A stretch of DNA of 41,083 bases from Candidatus Tanganyikabacteria bacterium (GTDB taxonomy: Bacteria > Cyanobacteriota > Sericytochromatia > S15B-MN24 > VGJW01), in the NCBI GenBank assembly GCA_016867235.1, contig VGJY01000013.1:1-41083 (forward strand). The letters run 5' to 3'. The stretch's first letter is position 1. The number at the start of each line of letters is the position of its first letter. Below are positions 1-9,398 of the stretch, in pieces. Under the pieces are notes generated by a model. It was not told the DNA's origin. It did not search any database and saw only the letters and a program-made list of their open reading frames with translations. The translations under genes were made by a program, and so were the position numbers.

Positions 1-2
1 GG

Positions 3-89
3 GCGTTGATCGCCGCGAGCTACGTGAACACCATCAACGCGGCGGCATCGACTGGCGGAGAGCCGCTCAGCGAGGTTCATGCGGCGTGA
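3..89 (+). CDS. 3' end of an unidentified protein (partial)
   Basis: An open frame runs from the left edge to a TGA at 87-89. It encodes 28 residues beginning ALIAASYVNTINAA and ending EVHAA. The composition looks like real protein and the frame ends just before the converging permease gene, which is why I call it a gene end. Too little is present to name a family. It converges on the peptide-transporter operon with only 23 bases between the stop codons, and I see no hairpin terminator in that gap. Confidence 0.45.
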   Translation, partial: ALIAASYVNTINAAASTGGEPLSEVHAA

Positions 90-112
90 CCGTCATTTTG
101 AGAGTTACACCC

Positions 113-1063
113 TTACGAATACTGAATCCGCGGATCGAGCGCCGAGTACGCGATGTCCGCGAGCAGGTTGCAGACGATCACCAGCGTCGCCGAGATGGTG
201 AGGATGGCCATCAGCACCGGGAAGTCGGCCTTGCCGAGGGAGTCGAAGAAGAGCCGCCCGATGCCCGGCCACGCGAAGATCGTCTCGGTCATGATGGCGC
301 CGCCGAACAGCCCGGGCAAGGCGAGGGCCACGATCGTGACGATCGGGATGAGCGCGTTGCGGAAGGCATGGCGGACGATCACCACGCGCTCGGCCAGGCC
401 CTTGGCCCGGGCCGTGCGGACGAACTCCTGGCGGATGACCTCGAGCATGGAGCTGCGCATGTAGCGGCTCCAGCCCGCGATGTGCACGATGGAGAGCATC
501 GCGACCGGCAGCACCATGTGCCAGAGCAGGTCGAGCAAGCTCTGGTTGCCGACCGAGTACATGCCGCCCGCGGGGAACCAGTGGAGCGTAGCTGCAAAGA
601 CCAGCAGCAGCATCACGCCGAACCAGAACACGGGGAGGCTGTAGCCGATGAAGGCGAAGGTGGTGACCAGGAAGTCGAACGCGCTGTACTGCTTGAGGGC
701 CGAGATCACGCCCAGCGTGACGCCGATAGACAGCGAGACCACGAGCGCCGAGCCCATCAGGATGAAGGTGTTGGGCAGGCGCTCGAGGATCATCTCGGCC
801 ACCGGGCGGCCGGTGAAGAGCGAGTTGCCCAGGTTGCCCGTGAGCAGCGAGCCGAGCCAGAAGAAGTACTGCACGTACACGGGCTTGTCGAGGCCCATGA
901 TGACTTTGATCTTCTCGAGATCCTCGGGCCGCACGCGCGGGTTCTGGGTGTAGGCCGCGAGCGGCCCGCCCGGCATGAGCTGCATCAGGCAGAACAGGAT
1001 CAGCGTGACCCCCAGCAGCAACGGGATGCTGGTGATCAGCCGGCGGATGACGTACTGACCCAT
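113..1063 (-). CDS. Peptide/dipeptide ABC transporter permease, OppB/DppB type
   Basis: Inner-membrane permease of a peptide-type ABC importer, 316 residues, the usual OppB/DppB length. The N-terminus carries a membrane helix at about 10-30 followed by the family motif PGGP, and several more helices follow. The cytoplasmic EAA loop that docks on the ATPases is at about 214-240 (RTARAKGLAE...HAFRNALIP). The family motif WPGIG is at 265-269 and the chain ends with DPRI near 310. The start is ATG, with GGAG eight bases upstream and only four bases after the stop of binding protein B, so it is the last gene of the operon. The partner permease OppC/DppC, normally next, is missing; a convergent unrelated gene follows. 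Family assignment is secure, substrate unknown. Confidence 0.93.
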   Translation of the reverse strand: MGQYVIRRLITSIPLLLGVTLILFCLMQLMPGGPLAAYTQNPRVRPEDLEKIKVIMGLDKPVYVQYFFWLGSLLTGNLGNSLFTGRPVAEMILERLPNTFILMGSALVVSLSIGVTLGVISALKQYSAFDFLVTTFAFIGYSLPVFWFGVMLLLVFAATLHWFPAGGMYSVGNQSLLDLLWHMVLPVAMLSIVHIAGWSRYMRSSMLEVIRQEFVRTARAKGLAERVVIVRHAFRNALIPIVTIVALALPGLFGGAIMTETIFAWPGIGRLFFDSLGKADFPVLMAILTISATLVIVCNLLADIAYSALDPRIQYS

Positions 1064-1067
1064 ATCG

Positions 1068-2708
1068 CTACTCCACGTACCATTCCTGGCAGTTCCAGAG
1101 GTTGCCCGAGTTGGTCGGGTTGGGGCGGAAGCCCTTCACCCGGTTGTTGACCGCATCCAGCGTGGTCCAGTACAGCATCGGGACCATCGGCATCTCCTCG
1201 GCCATGATGGCCTGGATGCGCCTGTAGATCTCCGCCCGCTTGGCCCGATCCACCACGCGAGTGCCCTCCTCGGTCAGTTGGTCCACCTCGGCGTTGCGGA
1301 ACCGCGTGTAGTTCTGGCCGCCGGGGGGGATCTGCTTCGAGTTCCAGAGCGTGATGTTGTTGGGATCGGGGCTGGTGGTCCAGGCGTACAGGCCCAGGTC
1401 GTACTTCCCCGAATGGAGGAGGCCGTCGGGCTTGCCGAAGAGCTTGGGGCCCGGCACGTTGTCGATCCTCAGCTCGATGCCGACCGCCTTGAGGTACTGG
1501 ATGAGCACCTGTTCGGTCAGTTCCCGCGGCTTGCGGCCCGTCGTGGACGAGATGGTCAGCGACAACCGCTTGCCGTCCTTCATGCGGATCCCGTCGCCGC
1601 CGGGTTTCCAGCCGGCCGCGTCGAGGAGTTGCCTGGCTTTCTCCGGATCGAACTGGTTGAGCTTCTCGACCTCGGGATTGTATGCGTACGACAGCGGGAA
1701 CTGATCGCTGTGCGCGACCTTGTAGAGGCCCTTGTAGATCTTCTTGGAGATCTCCTCCTTGTTGATCGCCAGGCCGATCGCCTTGCGAACCGCCTTTTCG
1801 GCCAGCAGGGGATTCTCGTTGTTGAAGTCGATATGCTCGTAGGTAAGAGAGGCGGTCTCGTTGACGGTGACGTCGCCCAGGGCCTTGAGTTGCTCGTACT
1901 GGGTGATCGCGGCGCTCTGGTAGATGTCGATGTCGCCGCTCTTGAGTTGCACGAAGGCCGTATTCTCGTCCGGTACGACCTTTAAGATCAGGCCGGCAAT
2001 CTTCGGCTTGGTCCCGAAGTAGTCGGGATTGGCCTCGTAGCTGATGTGATCGCCCGCGACCCACTCCTTGAACTTGAAAGGCCCTGACCCGATCGGCGCG
2101 CGGTTCCACGCGCTATGGTTGAACTTGCTGTCCCCGGGCTTGTCCTCGGTCTTGACGTCGGCCTCCAGCACATGCTTTGGCAGGATCACGCCGAACAGGT
2201 TGAGGTATGGCGCATAGACTTCCCTGAACTTGACCACCGCGGTCTGGGCGTCGGGCGTCTCGACCGCGCTGATCTTGTCCCAGCCGTCGCGACTCGTGAC
2301 GCGGACCGTGGGGTTCAGGTAGGTCTCCCACGTGAATTTCACGTCGGCCGACGTGACGGGCTTGCCGTCGTGCCACTTAGCCGGCTTGAGCTTGTAGGTC
2401 ACCGTCATGGCCTTGCCGGCCAGGACCACGCCCTTGTTCTCGACGGTGGGCACTTCCGCGGCCAGATCCGGAATGTACTCCATCTTGTCGTTGACGATGA
2501 TCAGGCCGCTCATCATCGGCGTCGTCGCGTCGCGGGACGCCACCATGTCCGAGATGAGCGTGTTGAGGGCGTCGGGCTCCTGCTGGCTCTGGAAGACGAT
2601 CGTGGCGCCGCCGGTCTGGCCACCGGGCGCGGTGTCCTTCTTGGAGGGTTCGCAGGCCGCCAGCAAGCTGATGGCGAGCAGGATGGAAGCCAGGTGCTTG
2701 CGCACCAT
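1068..2708 (-). CDS. Peptide-type ABC transporter substrate-binding lipoprotein B (SBP family 5)
   Basis: Extracytoplasmic binding protein of family 5 (OppA/DppA type), 546 residues. The start ATG at 2708-2706 overlaps the stop of binding protein A by one base (TGATG), which suggests translational coupling. An open frame continues far upstream, but the signal peptide MVRKHLASILLAISLLAAC fixes this start. The lipobox LLAAC places the lipidated cysteine at residue 19. Family features include PDLAAEVPTVE, KWHDGKPVTSADVKFTWE and GPFKFKEWVAGD. It is clearly a tandem duplicate of its upstream neighbour: blocks such as PDENTAFVQLKSGDIDIYQS are identical. Two copies feeding one permease may widen ligand range. 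Ligand unknown: peptides, oligosaccharides or opines are all possible in this family. Confidence 0.92.
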   Translation of the reverse strand: MVRKHLASILLAISLLAACEPSKKDTAPGGQTGGATIVFQSQQEPDALNTLISDMVASRDATTPMMSGLIIVNDKMEYIPDLAAEVPTVENKGVVLAGKAMTVTYKLKPAKWHDGKPVTSADVKFTWETYLNPTVRVTSRDGWDKISAVETPDAQTAVVKFREVYAPYLNLFGVILPKHVLEADVKTEDKPGDSKFNHSAWNRAPIGSGPFKFKEWVAGDHISYEANPDYFGTKPKIAGLILKVVPDENTAFVQLKSGDIDIYQSAAITQYEQLKALGDVTVNETASLTYEHIDFNNENPLLAEKAVRKAIGLAINKEEISKKIYKGLYKVAHSDQFPLSYAYNPEVEKLNQFDPEKARQLLDAAGWKPGGDGIRMKDGKRLSLTISSTTGRKPRELTEQVLIQYLKAVGIELRIDNVPGPKLFGKPDGLLHSGKYDLGLYAWTTSPDPNNITLWNSKQIPPGGQNYTRFRNAEVDQLTEEGTRVVDRAKRAEIYRRIQAIMAEEMPMVPMLYWTTLDAVNNRVKGFRPNPTNSGNLWNCQEWYVE

Positions 2709-4366
2709 CAGATCGCCTTCCACTGCTGGCAATTCCAGAGGTTGCCGGCGGAGGTCGGGTTGGCCTTGAAGCCGTCGACGCGGTTGCTGACCGCATCGAG
2801 GGTGGTCCAGTACAGCAGCGGCAGCATCGGCAGGTCCTCGGCGAGGATCTCCTGTATGCGCTTGTAGATCTCGCCGCGCTTGGCCGTGTCGACGGTCATC
2901 GTGCCCTGCTCGGTCAGCTTGTCGACCTCGGGGTTGCTGTAGCGCACGTAGTTCTGGCCGTTGGGCGGCTTCTGCTGCGAGTGCCAGAGGAACTTGTTGT
3001 TGGGGTCGGGGTTGGCGACCCACGCGTACAGGGCGATGTCGTACTTGCCTTCGTACAGCAAGCCGTCGGGCTTCCCGAAGAGCTTGGGCCCGGGCACGTT
3101 GTTGATCTTCAGCTCGATGCCGATGGCCTTGAGATACGAGGCGATGACCTGCTCGGTGAGCTCCCGCGGCTTGCGCCCCGTGGTGGTCGTGATCTCGAAC
3201 GACAGGCGTTTGCCGTCCTTGGACACCCGGATGCCGTCGGAACCTGCCTTGTAGCCCGCTTCTTCGAGCAACTGCTTCGCCTTCTCGGGGTCGAAGCGGT
3301 TCATCTCCTCGACCTTGGGGTTGTAGTACGTCGCGTTGGACTTGGCCTGGTCGCTGTAGGCCGGCTTGTACAGCCCCTTGTAGATCTTCTCCGAGATCTC
3401 CTCCCGGTTGATCGCCGAGGCGATGGCCTTGCGGATCGCCTTGTCCGCGAGCAGCGGATTCTCGAGGTTGAAGTCCAGGTGCTCGTACGTCAGCGACGGC
3501 GTCTCGTGCACCTTCACGTCGGTGAGGGTCTTGAGCTGGTCGTACTGCGTCAGCGCGGCGCTCTGGTAAATGTCGATGTCGCCGCTCTTGAGCTGCACGA
3601 AGGCCGTGTTCTCGTCGGGCACGATCTTCATGATCATCCCGGCCAGCGCCGGCTTGTCGCCGTGGTAGTCGGGGTTGGGGTCGTAGGTGATGCGGTCGCC
3701 GGCGACCCACTCCTTGAACTTGTACGGCCCGGAGCCGACCGGCGCGCGGTTCCAGTTGGACTGGTTGAAGTGGCTGTCACCCGGCTTGTCGAGTTTCTTG
3801 ACGTCGGCTTCCAGCAGGTGCCGCGGCAGGATCGCGCCGAAGAGCAGGATGTAGGGCGCGTAGATCTCCTTGAAGTGGATGATCGCCGTCTGCGGATCGG
3901 GCGTGTCGACCTTGGAGATCTTGTCGTAGCCGTCGCGCGTGGTGGCCTTGACCGTGGGGTTGTTCCAGACCTCCCAGGTGAACTTGACGTCGTCCGACGT
4001 GAGCGGCTTTTCGTCATGCCACTTGGCCTTCTTGAGCTTGTAGGTGACGGTCATGGTCTTTCCGGTCACCTTGACGCCGCCATTTTCGGGCGTGGGCACG
4101 TCGACCGCGAGGTCGGGGACGTAGTTCATGTTTTCGTCGATCGTCACCAGGGCGCTCATGACGGGCGTCGTGGCGTTGACCGTGGCCATCATGCTGGACA
4201 CGACGCTATTGAGGGCCTCGGGCTCCTGCTGCTGCTGCCAGACCACCATGGTCGCGGCGGTGCCGGCGGCCGGGGCTTTCTTGTCGCCCGTGGCGCCGGG
4301 CTTGGAAGGCTCGCAGCCCACGAGCAGGGCGAAGGCGAGCGCGGATGCGAAAAGGCGACGTCTCAA
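2708..4366 (-). CDS. Peptide-type ABC transporter substrate-binding lipoprotein A (SBP family 5)
   Basis: Second family 5 binding protein, 552 residues. The start is TTG at 4366-4364 with GGAG about ten bases upstream, 16 bases after the stop of the OppF-type ATPase gene. The signal peptide ends in the lipobox LLVGC, with the lipidated cysteine at residue 18, and a short low-complexity linker follows. The mature domain has the family's length and motifs (KWHDEKPLTSDDVKFTWE, GPYKFKEWVAGDR, NPDYHGDKP). It matches binding protein B along its whole length, including the C-terminal LYWTTLDAV and GNLWNCQ stretches, so the pair arose by tandem duplication. It carries no catalytic function. It probably delivers ligand to the single OppB-type permease two genes downstream, or to a permease encoded elsewhere. 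Confidence 0.92.
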   Translation of the reverse strand: MRRRLFASALAFALLVGCEPSKPGATGDKKAPAAGTAATMVVWQQQQEPEALNSVVSSMMATVNATTPVMSALVTIDENMNYVPDLAVDVPTPENGGVKVTGKTMTVTYKLKKAKWHDEKPLTSDDVKFTWEVWNNPTVKATTRDGYDKISKVDTPDPQTAIIHFKEIYAPYILLFGAILPRHLLEADVKKLDKPGDSHFNQSNWNRAPVGSGPYKFKEWVAGDRITYDPNPDYHGDKPALAGMIMKIVPDENTAFVQLKSGDIDIYQSAALTQYDQLKTLTDVKVHETPSLTYEHLDFNLENPLLADKAIRKAIASAINREEISEKIYKGLYKPAYSDQAKSNATYYNPKVEEMNRFDPEKAKQLLEEAGYKAGSDGIRVSKDGKRLSFEITTTTGRKPRELTEQVIASYLKAIGIELKINNVPGPKLFGKPDGLLYEGKYDIALYAWVANPDPNNKFLWHSQQKPPNGQNYVRYSNPEVDKLTEQGTMTVDTAKRGEIYKRIQEILAEDLPMLPLLYWTTLDAVSNRVDGFKANPTSAGNLWNCQQWKAI

Positions 4367-4382
4367 GATGCGTATCTCCGAA

Positions 4383-5435
4383 CTAGTGGGCCTGGGCGAC
4401 GATCTTCTCGGCTTCGCCGAGCACGGGGTGCAGGTGGCACGCGGCCAGGTGCCCGCCGCCGATGTCTCCGAATGGCGGATCGCTGGTCTTGCACTGCTCC
4501 ATCACGAACGGGCAGCGGGTGTGGAACCGGCAGCCCGCCGGCGGGTTGACCGGGCTCGGCAGGTCGCCCTGGAGGATGATCCGCTCGCGCTTGACGGTGG
4601 GATCGGGCTCGGGCACGGCCGAGAGCAAGGCCTGTGTGTAGGGGTGCTTGGGGTTCGAGTAGAGATCGTCCGACTCCGCCAGTTCGACGATCTTGCCCAG
4701 GTACATGACCGCCACGCGATCGCTGATGTGCTGCACGGTGGCGAGGTTGTGGGCGATGAACAGATAGGTGAGGTTGAACTCGGCCTGCAGGTCGCCCAGC
4801 AAGTTCAGCACCTGCGCCTGCACCGACACGTCGAGCGCCGAGACCGGCTCGTCGGCGATGATGAACTTCGGGTTCATCGCCAGGGCCCGGGCGATGCCGA
4901 TGCGCTGGCGCTGGCCGCCGGAGAATTCATGGGGGTAGCGCCCGATGTAGGTCGGCGACAGGCCCACGCGCTCCAGCAGTTCCTGCACGCGAGCGACGAC
5001 CGCCCTGCCCTCCATGAGCTTGTGGACGCGCAAGGGCTCGGCGATCGAGTCGCCGATGGTCATGCGCGGATCGAGCGAGGCATACGGGTTCTGGAAGACG
5101 ATCTGCATCTCCCGGCGCATGAGCCGCATGTCGTGAGGTTGCAGCTTGAGGACATCCTTGCCTTCGAAGAGCACCTCGCCCGCCGTGGGCTCCTCGAGCC
5201 GCAGGATCTGCTTGCCGGCGGTGGACTTACCGCAGCCCGATTCGCCCACCAGGCCGAGGGTCTCGCCCCGCCGCACGTCGAAGCTGATGCCGTCGACGGC
5301 CTTGACCGCGCCTACCTGCTTCTGGATCAGGATGCCGCGGGTGATGGGGTAGTGCTTGACCAGGTTGCGGACGGTGAGCAGGGAATCGCCGGCCGACCGG
5401 GGTTCGGCCTGAGGCACGGTGGTCTGTACGGTCAC
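4383..5435 (-). CDS. Peptide-type ABC transporter ATP-binding protein, OppF/DppF type
   Basis: Cytoplasmic ATPase of the importer, 350 residues. The start is GTG at 5435-5433, whose last bases form the TGA of the upstream ATPase gene (GTGA, 4-base overlap). The frame is open further upstream, but that part is unrelated low-quality sequence. Walker A GESGCGKS lies at about 64-71, Q-loop [11 protein letters not shown] follows, the ABC signature is SGGQRQR near 172-178 and Walker B is IIADEP near 192-197. The C-terminal oligopeptide-transporter extension contains CRFHTRCPF, the cysteine-rich motif typical of OppD/OppF. The presence of an N-terminal VKHYPI segment and [10 protein letters not shown] fits the OppF/DppF side of the pair. 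It should form a heterodimer with the neighbouring ATPase. Confidence 0.92.
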   Translation of the reverse strand: MTVQTTVPQAEPRSAGDSLLTVRNLVKHYPITRGILIQKQVGAVKAVDGISFDVRRGETLGLVGESGCGKSTAGKQILRLEEPTAGEVLFEGKDVLKLQPHDMRLMRREMQIVFQNPYASLDPRMTIGDSIAEPLRVHKLMEGRAVVARVQELLERVGLSPTYIGRYPHEFSGGQRQRIGIARALAMNPKFIIADEPVSALDVSVQAQVLNLLGDLQAEFNLTYLFIAHNLATVQHISDRVAVMYLGKIVELAESDDLYSNPKHPYTQALLSAVPEPDPTVKRERIILQGDLPSPVNPPAGCRFHTRCPFVMEQCKTSDPPFGDIGGGHLAACHLHPVLGEAEKIVAQAH

Positions 5436-6433
5436 TTCGCGACGGCCTCCTGAACCTGGTCTAGCTGGCCGGTGGCTACCCAGCACCGCACCATGTGCTG
5501 GGCGGCGATGGACTCGAGCAGGGGCATCTGCCTGCACCTCTCGACGTACTCGGGGCAACGCGGGGCGAAGGAGCAGCCGGGGGGCAGGTGCGCGAGACTG
5601 GGCGGCTGGCCGACGATCGGCTCAAGGCGCTCCTGCTTCTGGCCCATGCGGGGGATGGACTTGAGCAGGCCCTTGGTATACGGGTGCTTCGGGCTGGCGA
5701 AAACCGTCTTGATGTCGGTGTACTCGACCACCTTGCCCGCGTACATGACCGCCACGTAGTCGCACATCTCGGCAACGACGCCCAGATCGTGCGTGATGAG
5801 GACGACCGAGGCGTTGCGCTCGGTGCGGATCTTGCGCATCAGGTCGAGGATCTGCGCCTGGATGGTCACGTCCAGGGCGGTCGTGGGCTCGTCGGCGATG
5901 AGCAGTTCGGGCTCGCAGGACAGGGCCATCGCGATGATGACGCGCTGGCGCATGCCGCCCGAGAACTGGTGCGGGTAGTCGTCGATGCGCCTGGCGGCCT
6001 CCGGGATGCCCACGGCCTCGAGCGACTCGATGGCCTTCTTGCGGGCCGTCTGCTTGTCGACCTTCTGGTGGAGGATGATGGCCTCCATGATCTGGTCCCC
6101 GACCGTGAGGACCGGATTGAGGCTGGTCATGGGGTCTTGCGAGATCAGGGCGATGCGATTGCCGCGAATCTGGCGCATCTCCGACTCGGAGAGCTTCAAG
6201 AGGTCTTGCCCCTTGAACAGGATCTGCCCGCCGATCGTCTTTCCTTGCGGTCCCGCCACGAGCCGCATGATGGACAGCGAGGTGATCGACTTGCCGCAGC
6301 CCGACTCTCCGACGATGCCCAGCACCTGCCCCTGGTGCACCTCGAAGTCCACGCCGTCGACGGCCTTCACGACGCCTTCATCGGTGTAGAAATAGGTCTG
6401 AAGCCCCGAAACTTTCAGCAGTGCCTCTGCCAC
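5432..6433 (-). CDS. Peptide-type ABC transporter ATP-binding protein, OppD/DppD type
   Basis: First gene of the importer operon, 333 residues. I chose the GTG at 6433-6431 because CAGGAGAG lies a proper distance upstream and the protein then begins [12 protein letters not shown], as expected for OppD. Walker A GESGCGKS is at 42-49, followed by [16 protein letters not shown], the signature SGGMRQR and Walker [13 protein letters not shown]. The C-terminus carries the oligopeptide extension [14 protein letters not shown]. It overlaps the next ATPase gene by four bases. The 59 bases between this start and the divergent lipoprotein gene must hold the operon promoter; it contains GTTAAC at 6465-6470, but I cannot identify a convincing -35/-10 pair. 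Confidence 0.92.
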   Translation of the reverse strand: MAEALLKVSGLQTYFYTDEGVVKAVDGVDFEVHQGQVLGIVGESGCGKSITSLSIMRLVAGPQGKTIGGQILFKGQDLLKLSESEMRQIRGNRIALISQDPMTSLNPVLTVGDQIMEAIILHQKVDKQTARKKAIESLEAVGIPEAARRIDDYPHQFSGGMRQRVIIAMALSCEPELLIADEPTTALDVTIQAQILDLMRKIRTERNASVVLITHDLGVVAEMCDYVAVMYAGKVVEYTDIKTVFASPKHPYTKGLLKSIPRMGQKQERLEPIVGQPPSLAHLPPGCSFAPRCPEYVERCRQMPLLESIAAQHMVRCWVATGQLDQVQEAVAK

Positions 6434-6492
6434 ACGTCTCTCCTGTAATCTGGAATCGCCAAAAGTTAACACGAGCACCGAGGTTCCGCTAG

Positions 6493-7551
6493 TTGAGCCC
6501 GGTTGCGGGCGCTCGGGGTAAGAAACCTCGGAAGGGGGCTTACCACCTGCGTCCGATCCGTACGGCACTTCCGGCGCTGGCCGCCGGCCTGGCGGCCGGC
6601 ATGGCGCTCGCCGCCTGCGAGCCGGGCCGGGTGATCGCCTCCCGGACAGGCGTGGGAGCTTCCTCCCCGGGGCCGAACCCTTTCGCTGCCACGCTCCGAA
6701 CCCCGGCGCCCACCGCCACTCCCTCTATCGGCGCCTCGCCGGCCCCGGTCGCCACCCCGGAAACCAAGTCCTCGCCGACCCCGACGCCGGTGCCGACCGC
6801 CACGCCGCTCGCGCTGGGGCCGGTGAGGGAGCCCGGGATGTTCATCTCCTTCGGTCCGGCGGCGGATCCCGACGCCGTCAGGCGGGTAGCGATCTCGGCC
6901 CTCGGGGCGTCGGCGATCGATCCGGGTCAGGAGGTGACCTTGCAGGCCGCCGGCTACACGGCCCTCGACCGGGCCGCGAAGGCGGTCTGGTCCTGGACCC
7001 AGACCGGGGGCGGCACGAGCTGGCCCTCCGAACCGAAGAACCCGCTCCGCGGCTCCTTCTGCTGCCGGGCCGGCGACAAGATCATCTGGACCACCGAGCG
7101 AGGGCGGGCGCGGAGCGGAACCGTCACCGTCGCGGCCGCGGCCGGCAACGGCGCCTCCGCGAGTTTCCCGGTGGTGATCCGCAACGTGCCGCCCGTCTTC
7201 CACTCGGCCACCGCGAGCCCCTTGCTCGCGGGAGACAAGGCCGGCACCGCGCTCACGGTGGCCAAGGGTACGCCCGTACTGCTCGAACTCCGCTTCCACG
7301 ACGACAACGGCGCCCTGGAAGAAGTGGCCGGCTCCGACCCCTGGCAGGTCGACGTGCAGACCCTGGCCGCCTACTCCTGGCAGGGCTCGTGGGCCTGGAG
7401 TGCCGGGGCCTTCCAGACGGCTTCGCCCCTGGTCGTGGACGCGTCGGCCAGCGTCACGTTCGGATCCGTCGGGACGGCGACCATGACCTGGACGTTCCGG
7501 GACGGCGAGTCCAACCGCCTGGTCCGGACCTGGGAGATCACGATCAAGTGA
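6493..7551 (+). CDS. Predicted secreted lipoprotein with Thr/Pro-rich linker, unknown function
   Basis: A 352-residue protein of unknown family. A basic N-terminus and hydrophobic stretch end in the lipobox ALAAC, so it should be exported and lipid-anchored. A Pro/Thr/Ala linker (for example TPTPVPTATP) spans about residues 70-110. The rest is a beta-rich region with repeated Trp-containing strands (KAVWSWTQTGGG, SWQGSWAWSAGAF, TMTWTFRDGES) that resembles an Ig-like or PKD-like fold, though I see no diagnostic motif. The start is uncertain: TTG at 6493 lacks a good ribosome site, whereas a CTG at 6547 sits about eight bases after GGAAGGGGG and gives a more compact signal peptide. It ends in a GTGA/ATG junction with the protease gene, so the two are probably co-transcribed. 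Confidence 0.75.
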   Translation: MSPVAGARGKKPRKGAYHLRPIRTALPALAAGLAAGMALAACEPGRVIASRTGVGASSPGPNPFAATLRTPAPTATPSIGASPAPVATPETKSSPTPTPVPTATPLALGPVREPGMFISFGPAADPDAVRRVAISALGASAIDPGQEVTLQAAGYTALDRAAKAVWSWTQTGGGTSWPSEPKNPLRGSFCCRAGDKIIWTTERGRARSGTVTVAAAAGNGASASFPVVIRNVPPVFHSATASPLLAGDKAGTALTVAKGTPVLLELRFHDDNGALEEVAGSDPWQVDVQTLAAYSWQGSWAWSAGAFQTASPLVVDASASVTFGSVGTATMTWTFRDGESNRLVRTWEITIK

Positions 7552-7556
7552 GAGCC

Positions 7557-9182
7557 ATGGTCGTCAGGTCGGCACTCGCCCTCGCCCTCGCGGGCTGCTC
7601 CGGCCAGGCCGTGCCCGTGTCGCGCGTGGCCGCAACGCCGGCCGCACCGCCGGCCGCACCGCCCGGGACGCACCGGATTTCGCTCGAAGTGGCCTGGCCG
7701 ATCAAGGCGCGCGCCGCGCAACTGCTGGATCCGACCCTCATCACCGCGGCCGCCGTGCGGGTGACCGGCCTGACAGTGAATGGCAGCATCGACGCCACGG
7801 CGAGCCTGCGCGCCGGCGCGTCCGACAAGCTGGAGATGACGGTGCCCGAGGCGCCGAACCTGGTCTTCGCCGTCACCGGCCTGGATCGCTCCGGCAGGAA
7901 GGTCCCCTACGCCGAGATCGCCGGCGTGGCGTCGGTACCGGCGGATGCCGGCGTGCGCATCGCGTGGGACACGACGCCCGCGGCTCGCGTGCTCCAGGCA
8001 TTGCAGGCGTCGGGTTCGGCACTGGCCGCCGGCCTGGATCGCCTCGCGCTGCAGAACTTTTGCAACCGCCTGGTCTACGGGACCGGTGACGGCAGCACCG
8101 CCAGCGCCTTCGTGACCCACCCGGCGCTCGTGGACTCTGCGGGCCTGGCCGGCACCATCGCGGCCCTCGGCGGCCTGCCTTCGACCGCCACCGGTTTCAA
8201 GGTCGCGGGCGCCCGCATCGGCGGCACACTTTCCGGGCTGATCGGGGGGCAGGTGGCCACGGTCAGCGCCGACGATCCCTCGTCGCTCCCGGTGACGACC
8301 GACGCCGCGGGGAACTTCACCATCCCGGACGTCCTACCCGGGGGAGCGACGACCGTGACCGCCCTCAATCCCTTCTATGCCGCCACCTGGTCGGCCGTGC
8401 CGGCGCTCGGGGCCGGCCAGACCGCCACGGTGAAGCTGGCCCTGAAGGGCAACTTCCTCATGCACGAGCCCAGCTTCGCCCTGGCCAACGGCGAATGCGG
8501 GCTCACCGGCTACCAGGTGGCCAAGTTCACCCAGTCGCCGGTGCGGGTCCTGCTGATCCGGCCGACGGGCGCCCGCGCCTCGTCATTCGGGTACAACGCC
8601 GGCGACGAAGCGGCGGTCGCCGAGGCCCTCGCCACCCTGGGACCCGAGTTCGGCGACCTCTTCGCGTTCGACCTGACGAGCGTCGGCGATGACGACGCCA
8701 ACCTGCCCACCCTGATCCGGCGGTCGGACGTGTTCATCAGCTTCCTGCGCAAGTTCGAGCCGGGCGGCTGCGGCTTCGGGGTCGCGGCAGGCTGCGCCTA
8801 CTACTACCCGGGCCGGACCGGCTACAACTTCTGCAACAACCTCACCGGCACCAAGCTGGTCGGCCTGTCGTACCAGGTGGGCATCCGCCTCACCACGGCC
8901 GATCCCGACGGGCGGCCGCGATCGCCGCGCTGGCGCGCCACGACCGCCCTCCACGAACTCACCCACGCCCTGGGTCTGGGGCACAGCGGCGATCCGCTCG
9001 ACGTGATGCTCTCGACCGCCCTGGATCGGCTGCCGACCACGTACTCCGCCTCCGACCTGCGCACGGCGCGGCTCCACTACAGCCTGCCCACCAACTACAC
9101 GCGGGATCACACGGCCTACGACCTGGTGCCGGTGGCCCAGAACCCTGGCACCTTCAGCTACGACCCGACCGAGCTGGAATAG
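7557..9182 (+). CDS. Secreted metzincin-type zinc metalloprotease lipoprotein
   Basis: Predicted lipid-anchored protease, 541 residues. A short signal peptide ends in the lipobox LALAGC. A GTG nine bases upstream, overlapping the previous stop, is an alternative start. Around residues 215-285 is a carboxypeptidase-regulatory-like beta-sandwich (TTDAAGNFTIPDVLPGG). The C-terminal domain carries HELTHALGLGH at 466-476, the full HExxHxxGxxH metzincin zinc site with three histidines and the catalytic glutamate. A candidate Met-turn methionine follows at about 484 (DVMLST). Spacing between zinc site and Met-turn is short, as in matrixin-like families. Several cysteines (CGFGVAAGC, FCNN) lie just before. 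Substrate unknown; co-transcription with the preceding lipoprotein suggests a surface role. Confidence 0.85.
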   Translation: MVVRSALALALAGCSGQAVPVSRVAATPAAPPAAPPGTHRISLEVAWPIKARAAQLLDPTLITAAAVRVTGLTVNGSIDATASLRAGASDKLEMTVPEAPNLVFAVTGLDRSGRKVPYAEIAGVASVPADAGVRIAWDTTPAARVLQALQASGSALAAGLDRLALQNFCNRLVYGTGDGSTASAFVTHPALVDSAGLAGTIAALGGLPSTATGFKVAGARIGGTLSGLIGGQVATVSADDPSSLPVTTDAAGNFTIPDVLPGGATTVTALNPFYAATWSAVPALGAGQTATVKLALKGNFLMHEPSFALANGECGLTGYQVAKFTQSPVRVLLIRPTGARASSFGYNAGDEAAVAEALATLGPEFGDLFAFDLTSVGDDDANLPTLIRRSDVFISFLRKFEPGGCGFGVAAGCAYYYPGRTGYNFCNNLTGTKLVGLSYQVGIRLTTADPDGRPRSPRWRATTALHELTHALGLGHSGDPLDVMLSTALDRLPTTYSASDLRTARLHYSLPTNYTRDHTAYDLVPVAQNPGTFSYDPTELE

Positions 9183-9398
9183 GGGCCGGCGATCCAGGGC
9201 CAAGACGTCGGTGGTGGGCCTCCGGACCAGGCGTGCGGCCCGCTCACCCGCCCGCTGGCATGCGCGCCGTCCGGATAGACGGTCGAAAGGGCATGCAGTC
9301 CATTGTCTTGCACCAGGCGCTCGTAGCTCGCGGGGGGACGGACCCCGAACGTCGAAACCGGGAAGATCTTCCCGAGCCGCTGGCGCTCGCCGACGCCG

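Noticed and set aside
86-1150. Long + strand open frame opposite the permease gene
   Set aside because: Its protein is Arg/Asp/His/Glu-rich low-complexity sequence typical of an antisense shadow in high-GC DNA, and the minus strand encodes a clear OppB permease with family motifs.
9211-9398. Possible small gene between the metzincin and Ycf48-like genes
   Set aside because: The open frames are Arg/Pro-rich with no ribosome site, signal peptide or domain; a short hairpin (CCGTC ... GACGG) is too weak to call a terminator.
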